From: Paracoccus aminovorans
GTDB lineage: Bacteria > Pseudomonadota > Alphaproteobacteria > Rhodobacterales > Rhodobacteraceae
DNA: 64,000 bases
Direction of reading: 5' to 3'
Assembly: GCF_001546115.1 (NCBI RefSeq)
Contig: NZ_KQ955208.1
Coordinates: forward strand, 62,001 to 126,000
In this document: positions 45,923-52,418 of the stretch, one piece after another
How positions within the stretch are numbered: the first letter of the stretch is position 1
Layout: each line of letters opens with the position of its first letter
Program-made: the position numbers and the translations under genes
The notes under the pieces: model-generated
Seen by the model: the letters and a program-made list of their open reading frames with translations, nothing else
The model's database searches: none
Told to the model about the DNA's origin: nothing

Positions 45923-46107
45923 GCCGCAGCCCTTTCATTGAGATAGCCCAGCCCGAAATCAGCGGGCGGCGACGTTTTTTCGGTCAGCAGATGCCCGGTG
46001 TATGACCGCCAGATCCGCCATGCAGCGCGGGTGCGCCAATCCCATTCATAGGAGCCGGGTCGGAAGGCCTCGCGCTCTTTCAGGAGTTCTTGCGGTGTGA
46101 AGTTCAT
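45919..46107 (-). CDS. Prophage hypothetical protein, 62 residues
   Basis: Small protein rich in Trp and Arg (YEWDWRTRAAWRIWRSY). Overlaps ERF and the upstream zinc-knuckle gene by 4 bases each. Not recognised. Confidence 0.55.
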   Translation of the reverse strand: MNFTPQELLKEREAFRPGSYEWDWRTRAAWRIWRSYTGHLLTEKTSPPADFGLGYLNERAAA

Positions 46108-46316
46108 TCCATGTCCCCCGCGAATTCAGCGCACATCTCGCAAAGCGACGGATCGTCCTTGCTCTGGCGGTGCCGGGGGTCGCAGTCCTCGTTCTCGTCG
46201 TCCTCCCAGAAGTCCGACCCGCAGCAGCCGCACTGGTAGTGGTCGGATGGCATGTGGAAGGCATCGTAATGCGCATCAGCCGCGCGCATGTTGCCGTCGA
46301 GACGGTGCCACATCAT
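46104..46316 (-). CDS. Small zinc-ribbon-like prophage protein, 70 residues
   Basis: Two CxxC units (CGCCGSDFW and CEMC) separated by an acidic stretch (EDDENEDCDPRH) suggest a zinc ribbon. Tandem ATGs at 46316/46313 overlap the upstream stop. Function unknown; likely nucleic-acid binding or an inhibitor of a host protein. Confidence 0.6.
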   Translation of the reverse strand: MMWHRLDGNMRAADAHYDAFHMPSDHYQCGCCGSDFWEDDENEDCDPRHRQSKDDPSLCEMCAEFAGDME

Positions 46317-46621
46317 GCCGCCACCTCCGACTGCACGTAGCTTTCGGCGCCGGTCCCCATGCAGTCCGGGCAGGACACGCCGTCGAACTGCTTTCGGCCT
46401 TTGCACAGGTGGCAATACTGGTCGCTCCACGGGGCTGCGAAATACTGGACGTTTTGCAGCGTCCGCTTCATCTCACGCTCGACAAGCTCCTGGATCAGGC
46501 TCTGCTCGCGCTCGAAATCCTCGGGATCGATGGGCGGATATTCCACGTCGTCGCGGTGGCCCTGCCATCCTTCGTCGTAGCGGTCGGGGTTGTAGGACTC
46601 ATCAAGGAAGCTCCGGGCCAT
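46313..46621 (-). CDS. Prophage protein with DnaJ-type zinc knuckle, 102 residues
   Basis: The C-terminal part has a CxxCxGxxxxxxxxCxxCxGxG arrangement (CHLCKGRK...CPDCMGTG), the knuckle used by DnaJ-like and other small zinc proteins. N-terminal part is acidic (YPPIDPEDFEREQSLI). Second zinc-knuckle gene in a row. Confidence 0.62.
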   Translation of the reverse strand: MARSFLDESYNPDRYDEGWQGHRDDVEYPPIDPEDFEREQSLIQELVEREMKRTLQNVQYFAAPWSDQYCHLCKGRKQFDGVSCPDCMGTGAESYVQSEVAA

Positions 46622-46971
46622 CACAGCCACCCCGCGACGATGGACCCGCCCCAGCGGATCAGTTGCGCGGCCAGCGTCGGGCCGAACCAGATGATCGCGG
46701 CGGCGGCGCCCAGCCAGCAAATGAACAGGCCGATGGCGGCGTTGCGGACGGCTACCGGATCGCGCAGCAGGTGCTCGTCGCGCGCCATAGCCTCGATGCG
46801 CAGCGCCTGTTGCAGCTTCGTCGCGCGATCAACGTCCATCCAGTCGCCGTGCATGACGGCATAGGCGCAGGCATTGGACAGGACGGCGTCGGAATACAGG
46901 TCGGGCCGGGCCATCACATTGCGCGCTTCGGCAAGGGCGGCGCTGACGAATTCGGCGGGCTGGTAGGTCAT
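46621..46971 (-). CDS. Prophage small membrane protein, 116 residues
   Basis: N-terminal soluble helical part (AEFVSAALAEARNVMARPDL) and two C-terminal membrane helices (VRNAAIGLFICWLGAAAAIIWFG; AAQLIRWGGSIVAGWL). Possibly an inner-membrane early protein. Start at 46971 overlaps the upstream gene by 4 bases. Confidence 0.6.
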   Translation of the reverse strand: MTYQPAEFVSAALAEARNVMARPDLYSDAVLSNACAYAVMHGDWMDVDRATKLQQALRIEAMARDEHLLRDPVAVRNAAIGLFICWLGAAAAIIWFGPTLAAQLIRWGGSIVAGWL

Positions 46972-47135
46972 TGGGTCACCTCGAAGCCAGCCGGCAAGCT
47001 GATCGGCGAGGACCAGGGCGGCGCAACCAGCGTGGTGCGCTCGGACAGGATCAGGTGGCGGATCTCGTCGGCGACGATGGGATTGTCGAGGCAGAGGCCA
47101 GCGATCAATCCGGCGGGGGCGGCAGGCGTATGCAT
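46968..47135 (-). CDS. First gene of the leftward operon, 55 residues
   Basis: Small protein (HTPAAPAGLIAGLCLDNPIV) of unknown function. Its ATG at 47135 lies about 53 bases downstream of the predicted leftward promoter start and has GAGG upstream. As the first leftward gene it could be an antiterminator or repressor-antagonist, but nothing in the sequence shows this. Confidence 0.6.
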   Translation of the reverse strand: MHTPAAPAGLIAGLCLDNPIVADEIRHLILSERTTLVAPPWSSPISLPAGFEVTQ

Positions 47136-47194
47136 AGCAGGGGGTGTTCCTCTCGGTTGGTGGCCGGCGGCTCGTGTGTCGCACCGGGTATGAG

Positions 47195-47225
47195 AGAATG
47201 TCACATATTGCGACAAAGCTGTCAA
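47195..47225 (-). promoter_or_regulatory. Leftward early promoter (PL-like) with embedded operator
   Basis: On the minus strand TTGACA (47220-47225) and CATTCT with an upstream TGA (47195-47200) are separated by 19 bases. The spacer contains the dyad TGTCACATATTGCGACA (47199-47215 on the plus strand), which overlaps the -10. Repressor binding would block the promoter. The matching rightward module has an identical 17-bp dyad. Confidence 0.75.
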
Positions 47226-47232
47226 TAGGAAA

Positions 47233-47249
47233 TGTCGCAACTTGTGACA
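47233..47249. promoter_or_regulatory. Second operator, upstream of the PL-like promoter
   Basis: TGTCGCAACTTGTGACA, fitting the same 7-3-7 dyad consensus TGTCRCA-NNN-TGYGACA as the operators in both promoters. It lies just upstream of the leftward -35 box and could also control the small rightward gene at 47428. Confidence 0.7.
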
Positions 47250-47311
47250 CTGGACGCGCCGCCCATCCCCCATGCTATCCTGCCCCAGCCGGCGCGGTGC
47301 CGGCGGACAGC

Positions 47312-47336
47312 AAAAAGCCCGCCTGATTCGGGCGGG
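47312..47336 (-). terminator. Minus-strand rho-independent terminator
   Basis: Stem 47318-47323 / 47331-47336 with a 7-base loop is followed on the minus strand by five Ts. It points toward the PL region, so it would stop leftward transcripts arriving from beyond 47340. It lies inside the leader of the plus-strand gene at 47428. Confidence 0.65.
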
Positions 47337-47427
47337 GGGAGAAACGATTTCGTGCGGTTGGCGCCGTTCTGTGCTACAAGGTGTCATCCGGGCGATATCC
47401 TCGCCCTGGTGCTATGGAGGACCTGCC

Positions 47428-47616
47428 ATGGTCCGAGAAAATAAGATCCCGCAAACCGAGGCCCAGATGCTGCAAACGGCAGTGGATGGCATGGACAACG
47501 AGGGCGGCCCGGGCAACGCTACCAAAGTCAAACGCGACAAGGAAAGCGCGGCACAGGCTGCGCACGACGCCAAGGTCGATGCCTGGAACAAGGGATACGA
47601 AGCCTTGGCCGACTAG
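47428..47616 (+). CDS. Small prophage protein, 62 residues, single-gene unit
   Basis: Highly charged, with Lys/Ala/Asp-rich C terminus (AAQAAHDAKVDAWNKGYEAL). GGAGG lies 7 bases before ATG 47428. It is divergent from the leftward operon and followed within 25 bp by a terminator, so it is probably its own transcription unit. Function unknown. Confidence 0.65.
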   Translation: MVRENKIPQTEAQMLQTAVDGMDNEGGPGNATKVKRDKESAAQAAHDAKVDAWNKGYEALAD

Positions 47617-47639
47617 CGGCGCGTTCATGGGCAAGTCGG

Positions 47640-47664
47640 CGGCGGGGGAAACCTCGCCGTTTTT
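47640..47664 (+). terminator. Rho-independent terminator of the 62-residue gene
   Basis: Eight-pair stem (47640-47647 with 47652-47659, one G-T), GAAA loop, then five Ts at 47660-47664. Placed 23 bases after the stop of the preceding gene. Confidence 0.85.
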
Positions 47665-48008
47665 CGTTCACGGGATGAAGAAGTTCTGCGCGAGGCGGGG
47701 CGGTCTCGGGAAAGCCCCTGCCGCGAGTCGGGTGAAGCCTCGGGCAGGGGCTGCCGCGCAAGGTTACGATTATGCGAGGCAGGGAGGCACGCGCGGGGCG
47801 GCAGGCGGTTCCGAGCATGAAGAAGACCCGCCGAAGCGGGGCTGGGCGGCGTTCCAAAATGGTCCGAAACGGCCCTATGTGGCCCAGAATCGTTGCATTG
47901 GGCGGCGTGATCGGCTATATTTCAGATGCGGCCCTTGCTCAGTGACAAGCCCCCTCGGGCGCTTCCTTCGGGATAGCTGAGATTGCGGGCCGCAACTTTT
48001 TCTGGGGC
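47665..48008. other. Intergenic stretch with two hairpins
   Basis: No convincing gene in about 340 bases. It contains a 10-bp hairpin (47713-47722 with 47743-47752) whose loop can pair further, and a minus-strand terminator at 47817-47841, listed separately. A 42-codon frame at 47817 overlaps that terminator and is not supported. Confidence 0.5.
47817..47841 (-). terminator. Minus-strand terminator after the DUF3800 gene
   Basis: On the minus strand CCCGC-TTCG-GCGGG (47827-47831 with 47836-47840) is followed by TCTTCTTC. It lies downstream of the DUF3800 gene and is oriented to end its transcript; the TTCG loop is of the very stable type. Confidence 0.7.
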
Positions 48009-48665
48009 TTAATAGTAGTGCTTAGCCCCCATTCTCCACAGATCATATTCAGTTTTGATCTTGTTGGAGATCAGATCGTAAGCCCAAGTATCGCCCCTCT
48101 CCCACTTCCGTTGGATAGCCCACGCGCAGTAGTCAGCGATTTGCAGGCACGGCTCCGCGGCTGCGCGCGGAAAGGATGTAGCCCACTGTTGACGTTGAAC
48201 GATCTGTTGGATCACGTCATTGACGGCAGCGGTATAGACAGCTTGGCCCTTTTTGGTTCCGAGGGCTGCCGCGAATATGTGAGCTTCGGTAACGCCAGCT
48301 AGCAACGCGGGCCCCACGTGCTTGAAGTGGTAAAACCAAGCGTATTTGTAGAACGTGTCCGGGCTTTTTCTGGTGTGTGGTTGTGCTTTAGATTTCTCGA
48401 GGATGGTAACATCTATACGAAAATCTTGCCCAGAAAGAAGGCTAAACACTTCGCGGCGAACGTCATTCTTATCTGCTGTCGCATGGAGTTGCTCTCCTAC
48501 TGGAAGCCCTCTCCATGCCATGTCCCGCCTGAGCGCCAGCATCTTGTCGCCTGCTTCCCATGAGGGAAGGGACACCGTGCAGACCATGAAGTAACGACTT
48601 GCGCGGTCATTCTTGCAAAACGCAAAACATCCCGCTTCATCGGAAAAAATTAGGGCGCGACTCAT
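48009..48665 (-). CDS. DUF3800 domain protein (prophage cargo gene)
   Basis: 218 residues with the DUF3800 hallmarks: FSDEAGC near the N terminus, a central strand IDVTILEKSK, and QIADYCAWAIQRKW near the C terminus, giving the acidic residues of an RNase H-like fold. The gene is more AT-rich than its neighbours, stands alone on the minus strand, and has its own terminator, which is typical of a moron acquired by the phage. DUF3800 proteins are often linked to mobile elements and defence. GTG 48668 or ATG 48665 is the start. Confidence 0.82.
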   Translation of the reverse strand: MSRALIFSDEAGCFAFCKNDRASRYFMVCTVSLPSWEAGDKMLALRRDMAWRGLPVGEQLHATADKNDVRREVFSLLSGQDFRIDVTILEKSKAQPHTRKSPDTFYKYAWFYHFKHVGPALLAGVTEAHIFAAALGTKKGQAVYTAAVNDVIQQIVQRQQWATSFPRAAAEPCLQIADYCAWAIQRKWERGDTWAYDLISNKIKTEYDLWRMGAKHYY

Positions 48666-48722
48666 CACCTAAGACGATACCGTGTCGCCAAACCCCTTTC
48701 AATGACTCCCAAATCCTGTTCC

Positions 48723-48962
48723 TCACCCCTCCCACTCCCTCAGCATATCCGCCCAGTCGCACAGCATCCGCTCGGCGCCGTAGTCGCCTTGGCGGTGGCG
48801 TTCCTCGGCCGCTTCCAGAAGCAGGAAGGGCAGGGCCTTCATCTCCACCGCGCCCGGGTTCTCGGCCAGGGACCGCACCAGCCCCAGCACCACGCGGGCC
48901 GCGATGGCGATCTGCTCGGCGTCCTCGGTGTTGGGGTCGTGGTTGGGGTCGGGCACCTGCAA
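48723..48962 (-). CDS. Prophage hypothetical protein, 79 residues
   Basis: Acidic, helical (DAEQIAIAARVVLGLVRSLAEN, GDYGAERMLCDWADMLREWEG). ATG at 48962. Upstream of the DUF3800 gene on the same strand. Not recognised. Confidence 0.55.
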   Translation of the reverse strand: MQVPDPNHDPNTEDAEQIAIAARVVLGLVRSLAENPGAVEMKALPFLLLEAAEERHRQGDYGAERMLCDWADMLREWEG

Positions 48963-49153
48963 TTTCCCTAGCTAAAGCAAAGCGCAAGCAGCGTTGCAAC
49001 CTGCGCGACACCTTTGCCTCATTGACCGGCTGGCGGATTCTTGCCTAGTCTGACGTTCACGGTTCGTTCTGGTCGGAGGGGAGGATAAGGGGATGGTTAG
49101 GGAGGAAAGAATGTTGCGTGCCCTCCGTGGGATGAGCGAGCACGACAGGGTTC

Positions 49154-49465
49154 TCATTGATCTTCTTGCTCGTCGCCTTGGTTCTTCGCCTCAAGGGCCT
49201 CGGCAATGCGAAGGAGGGCGTCAGCATCATCGCCGCGCAGGCTGCGAAGAATGCCAACGATCCTCCGTTCCCTCGGGTCCGTCTCAAACAGATCCTCCGG
49301 GGCCACGTCAAGAGCCGCAGCGATAGCGTTTAGGCGGAGCGTGTTGGCGGGCCTAGTCTCCGCTTCGATCATCGCAAGTTGCGACCTGGACACGCCAGAC
49401 TTTGCCGCAAGAACCTCCTGCGTCCAGCCCTTAGCATTCCGTAACTGTTTGATCCGCAAAGCCAT
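49154..49465 (-). CDS. CI-like phage repressor (HTH_XRE)
   Basis: 103 residues. N-terminal XRE helix-turn-helix (RIKQLRNAKGWTQEVLAAKSGVSRSQLAMIE) is followed by a short helical C terminus (RRIVGILRSLRGDDADALLRI) for dimerisation; no LexA-type protease domain. Divergent from a Cro-like gene, with the 17-bp operator in between, so it is the likely lysogeny repressor. The start at 49465 fits the HTH; the frame is open further upstream through the operator. Confidence 0.85.
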   Translation of the reverse strand: MALRIKQLRNAKGWTQEVLAAKSGVSRSQLAMIEAETRPANTLRLNAIAAALDVAPEDLFETDPRERRIVGILRSLRGDDADALLRIAEALEAKNQGDEQEDQ

Positions 49466-49533
49466 GGGCTTGGTATAGAATTTCCAAACGCCAAAGGCTT
49501 GCCCGTAATAGTGACACGGAGGCGGGTGTTCGC

Positions 49534-49564
49534 TTGACATGATTGTCGCAATATGTGACATAAT
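49534..49564 (+). promoter_or_regulatory. Rightward early promoter (PR-like) with embedded operator
   Basis: TTGACA (49534-49539) and CATAAT (49559-49564), with an extended TGA before the -10, are 19 bases apart. The operator TGTCGCAATATGTGACA (49544-49560) fills the spacer; its reverse complement is identical to the operator in the leftward promoter. The predicted transcript start falls within a base or two of the ATG at 49572, so the Cro-like mRNA could be leaderless. Confidence 0.78.
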
Positions 49565-49571
49565 TGGCGAC

Positions 49572-49844
49572 ATGAGCACCCTTTCCGAATACATCAAGGC
49601 CCAGCCTGAAAAAACCAGAACACAGTGGGCGGAATGCTTCGGTATCTCCCGCCCCTACCTGTATTCCCTGATGGATGGAACCCGGCAGCCGAGCATTGAT
49701 GTTGCTCAGCGGATCGCAAGGGCAACCGGCGGAAAGGTTCCCGTGACGGCATGGCCGAACATGGCCGCTATCGTCTCCGCCGCCTTCCCCGCACGTCAAC
49801 CCCGCCCCGGCAAACCTGCCTCTAAGGGGAGGGCGTCGGCATGA
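49572..49844 (+). CDS. Cro-like / YdaS-like DNA-binding protein
   Basis: 90 residues. Helix-turn-helix in TLSEYIKAQPEKTRTQWAECFGISRPYLYSLMDG, followed by PSIDVAQRIARATGG, the layout of YdaS/Cro-type antirepressors. First gene of the rightward operon, directly downstream of the repressed promoter. The C-terminal region is basic and Pro-rich. ATG 49572 has no ribosome site, consistent with a leaderless start. Confidence 0.8.
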   Translation: MSTLSEYIKAQPEKTRTQWAECFGISRPYLYSLMDGTRQPSIDVAQRIARATGGKVPVTAWPNMAAIVSAAFPARQPRPGKPASKGRASA

Positions 49845-49918
49845 TCTTCATCCTCGGATACCTCGCCTGCTGTTTTGCCCTCGCTCTCTTGCTGCTGGCG
49901 ATGATGGGGGCGGTGTAA
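49841..49918 (+). CDS. 25-residue membrane peptide
   Basis: Starts at ATG 49841, overlapping the Cro-like stop, and encodes MIFILGYLACCFALALLLL then AMMGAV, a single membrane helix. Its stop overlaps the next ATG (TAATG). The strict overlaps suggest translation. Below the size normally annotated. Confidence 0.5.
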   Translation: MIFILGYLACCFALALLLLAMMGAV

Positions 49919-49922
49919 TGCC

Positions 49923-50177
49923 GTGGCTGGTGTCCAACACATCTGCGGCAGGTGCGGAGAGCCGGCATGGCACGGTTTTCGACCGCCTTATGGTAGGGCT
50001 GACCGAGGCTCTTTCTGGGCGTGTCGTGATCACCGTGCCGAAGCCGAAGCCCGCTGGCTCACAACCTACCACACCGGACCTGACCGCCCGCGCCGTCAGG
50101 ACATGCAACCGAAAACCCGAGGCGGTGGAGGCGTATCTGCGCTTGCATCAGATCCTCGGCAGGAGAGCCTGATTTGA
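49923..50177 (+). CDS. Small Cys/His-rich prophage protein, 84 residues
   Basis: From GTG 49923, the frame encodes ICGRCGEPAWHGF...GSFWACRDH, a plausible zinc-binding cluster, and ends TTGA, overlapping the rusA start. An alternative frame from ATG 49918 to 50172 is also open and has the TAATG junction. The Cys/His pattern favours the GTG frame, but the choice is uncertain. Confidence 0.5.
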   Translation: MAGVQHICGRCGEPAWHGFRPPYGRADRGSFWACRDHRAEAEARWLTTYHTGPDRPRRQDMQPKTRGGGGVSALASDPRQESLI

Positions 50178-50542
50178 CGCTCGCTCGCATCATCCTGCCA
50201 TGGCCGCCCCGCGCCACCAGCCCAAACGCCAGCGGCCAAGGGCAATGGCGCCGCAAGGCTTCCGCCGCAAAGGGCTACAAGCTGGCCTGCTGGGCGCTGT
50301 GCGAGGCCGAGAAGATCCGTCCAGTCGATGCCATCGCAGTTGACGTGCTGGTGACGTTCTGCCCGCCGTCCCGCCGCCGGTTCGATCTCGATAACGCGCT
50401 GTCCCGCTGCAAGCAGGGCCTCGACGCCGTGGCCGAGGCTATCGCCGTCGATGACAGCCAATGGCGCCGCATCACCCTTGAACGCGGGGACGCGTGCAGA
50501 GACGGCGCCGTAATCGTTCACATCATGGAGGCCGAGGCATGA
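50174..50542 (+). CDS. rusA: RusA-family Holliday junction resolvase
   Basis: 122 residues from a TTG start. The N-terminal LPWPPRATSPNASGQGQW and the catalytic DLDNALSRCKQGLDAVAEA region (Asp residues of RusA) are clear, as is the C-terminal IAVDDSQW. Resolves branched DNA before packaging. Coupled to its neighbours by 4-base overlaps at both ends. Confidence 0.92.
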   Translation: MTLARIILPWPPRATSPNASGQGQWRRKASAAKGYKLACWALCEAEKIRPVDAIAVDVLVTFCPPSRRRFDLDNALSRCKQGLDAVAEAIAVDDSQWRRITLERGDACRDGAVIVHIMEAEA

Positions 50543-51561
50543 GCCGCTGGCTTCAAGCATCCCGCGCTGCGGCGGGTTTCTCCAACAAAAATGGGGCCAG
50601 ACCGCAGCCTGACCCCAATGGATACACACATATGCAGACTAACGTTCAGCCCCTGAAAGGGCAAGTGAAAACGCCGGTCATTCGCGAGGGTTTCCAGACC
50701 CTAACCCCCTCTGATGCAGCGGCAATCATCGAAAACTGCTCCTATGACCGGCAGCGGAAAATCGACTCGATGCACGCCGAGACGCTGCGCGAGATGATGC
50801 AGCGCGGGGCGTGGCTGGAAAAGAGCCAGATCGATTTCGGCCGGATGCCCGACGGGAAAATCTGGCTCGTCAACGGCCACCACCGCCTGACCGCGCAGAC
50901 CCGTTCTGGGCGCAGCCTGCTTTGGGCCATTGCTGTCCACGACTGCAAATCTGTCGATGACCTGCGGACGCTCTATTACCGCTACGACACCAACGTCAGG
51001 AAGCGCACATCGGAGAACATCCTTCAGGGCGTCGATTTCGCCGGGCAGCATGGCCTTTCCAAGCAGATGGCGCGCGCGCTTTTCGATGCGGCCCCGATCA
51101 TTGCCTCGGGGATGACCGTCGGCACGCGCAACCCTACGCTGGAAACCGCCTTGGCTCGCAGGCTGACGGATGAGCGCATTGCCATTGCTGAGCGCTTTGT
51201 GGCGGAGGCGTCCATCTATGAGAAATGCATCGACGCTGCGCCGGCCAATCTCAAGCGAAAGCTGCTGCTGCCGACCATTGCCGCTGTGGCGCTTGTGACC
51301 ATTCGGCACGAGGCCGAAATTGCGGCTGAGTTCTGGTCCGGTCTGGCTGAGAACGATGGCCTGCGGCGCGGGGATTCCCGGGCGACGCTGATCCAGGATC
51401 TGCTGGCTCGGAATGGCAAGTCGGGCAGCGCACACCAGTTTCTGGTCGCCGCTGCAAAGGCGTGGAACGCCTATCACTCTGGCCGCCTGCTGAAAATCAT
51501 CAAGGTCAATTCCGGCCACACCACCAAGATTTCTGGAACGCCATACGAGGTGACGGCATGA
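50539..51561 (+). CDS. ParB/sulfiredoxin-fold-like prophage protein, 340 residues
   Basis: The central motif WLVNGHHRLTAQ is the NGHHR loop of ParB/Srx-fold proteins, and a helical domain follows (RKRTSENILQGVDFAG). No helix-turn-helix typical of chromosomal ParB was identified. It is directly followed by a second ParB-type gene (4-base overlap), so the two may act together in DNA binding or as a phage-encoded partition-like or CTP-binding system. The function is inferred from fold only. Confidence 0.65.
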   Translation: MSRWLQASRAAAGFSNKNGARPQPDPNGYTHMQTNVQPLKGQVKTPVIREGFQTLTPSDAAAIIENCSYDRQRKIDSMHAETLREMMQRGAWLEKSQIDFGRMPDGKIWLVNGHHRLTAQTRSGRSLLWAIAVHDCKSVDDLRTLYYRYDTNVRKRTSENILQGVDFAGQHGLSKQMARALFDAAPIIASGMTVGTRNPTLETALARRLTDERIAIAERFVAEASIYEKCIDAAPANLKRKLLLPTIAAVALVTIRHEAEIAAEFWSGLAENDGLRRGDSRATLIQDLLARNGKSGSAHQFLVAAAKAWNAYHSGRLLKIIKVNSGHTTKISGTPYEVTA

Positions 51562-52418
51562 AGGCCGAGATCGGTCATATTTCGACCATGGGGCGGCTGC
51601 GCAAGGCCGACCCCAAGCAGGTCGCGGGCATCGCTGAGAGCATCAAGGAGGTGGGGTTGCTCAACCCCATCACCGTCGTGCTGGGCAAGGTGATTTTCAA
51701 CGGGCAGAAGATCGACGGCTATCAGCTTGTCGCGGGACTGCACCGCCTGGAAGCCTGCAAGAGCCTCGGGTGGGCGGATATTCCGATTGCCGTCCTCGAT
51801 CTGGACGAACAGCAACGGATCATCGCCGAGTGCGACGAGAACCTGTGCGGCAGCGTCCTGACAGCGACCGAGCGCGCGATGTTCTCTGCCCGGCGCAAAG
51901 AGGCATATGAGGCGCTGCACCCGGAGACGCGGCATGGGCACAACACAAAAGAGAGTGGCCAAGTTGGCCACTCTTCATTTGCCGACGACCAATCCGCCAA
52001 GACCGGGCAATCGGCCCGTGCGATCCGCCGTGATGCCGAGCGCGGCCAGCAGGTCTGCAAGGAAGCCCTCGACATCCTCAAGGGCACCAAGGCCGACACT
52101 GGCGTTGTGCTGGACGCGATCAAGGATCTGGACCCCGCCGCGCAGGTCGTCGCGGCTTATCGCGAGGTCCAGAAGCGGCAGGAGCCGGTTAAACGGTCAA
52201 CGGCTGATGATGCGCAAAAGTCTCGCGCCTCAAAGATAGACGGAGACGTGAAAGACCGGGCCGCGAAGGAGGTCGCGGAAATCATCGCTGAACACGTTCC
52301 CGGAGAATGGTGGGATGGCGTCAAAGCGAACCTCTATGCGGCCGGGGCAAGAAACATCGCAGACGCTTTGACGAACATCACGGGGCAGTCCCTCATGGAT
52401 AAGGGGGGATGGGAATGA
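51558..52418 (+). CDS. ParB N-terminal domain protein, 286 residues
   Basis: Typical phage ParB-type protein: AEIGHISTMGRLRKADPKQVAGIAESIKEVGLLNPITV at the N terminus, YQLVAGLHRLEACKSLGW (the GxxR/LHRL motif that binds CTP in ParB), then TATERAMFSARRKEAYEAL and SARAIRRDAERGQ. The 23-base palindrome at 51952-51974 falls inside this gene. The C-terminal part is a helical region ending MDKGGWE. Role may be gene regulation or DNA compaction of the prophage. Confidence 0.8.
   Translation: MKAEIGHISTMGRLRKADPKQVAGIAESIKEVGLLNPITVVLGKVIFNGQKIDGYQLVAGLHRLEACKSLGWADIPIAVLDLDEQQRIIAECDENLCGSVLTATERAMFSARRKEAYEALHPETRHGHNTKESGQVGHSSFADDQSAKTGQSARAIRRDAERGQQVCKEALDILKGTKADTGVVLDAIKDLDPAAQVVAAYREVQKRQEPVKRSTADDAQKSRASKIDGDVKDRAAKEVAEIIAEHVPGEWWDGVKANLYAAGARNIADALTNITGQSLMDKGGWE
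51952..51974. repeat. Perfect 11-bp inverted repeat inside the ParB-like gene
   Basis: AGAGTGGCCAA, a single G, then TTGGCCACTCT, followed by TCATTT. It is palindromic on both strands and could be a protein-binding site such as a ParB target, or an RNA hairpin with a short U-rich tail. It lies within coding sequence. Confidence 0.65.

Noticed and set aside
47817..47945. 42-codon frame with a hydrophobic end in the gap near DUF3800
   Set aside because: Overlaps a minus-strand terminator and has no ribosome site.
49093..49326. 77-codon plus-strand frame over the repressor
   Set aside because: Overlaps the well-supported repressor on the opposite strand; only a short N-terminal part looks plausible.
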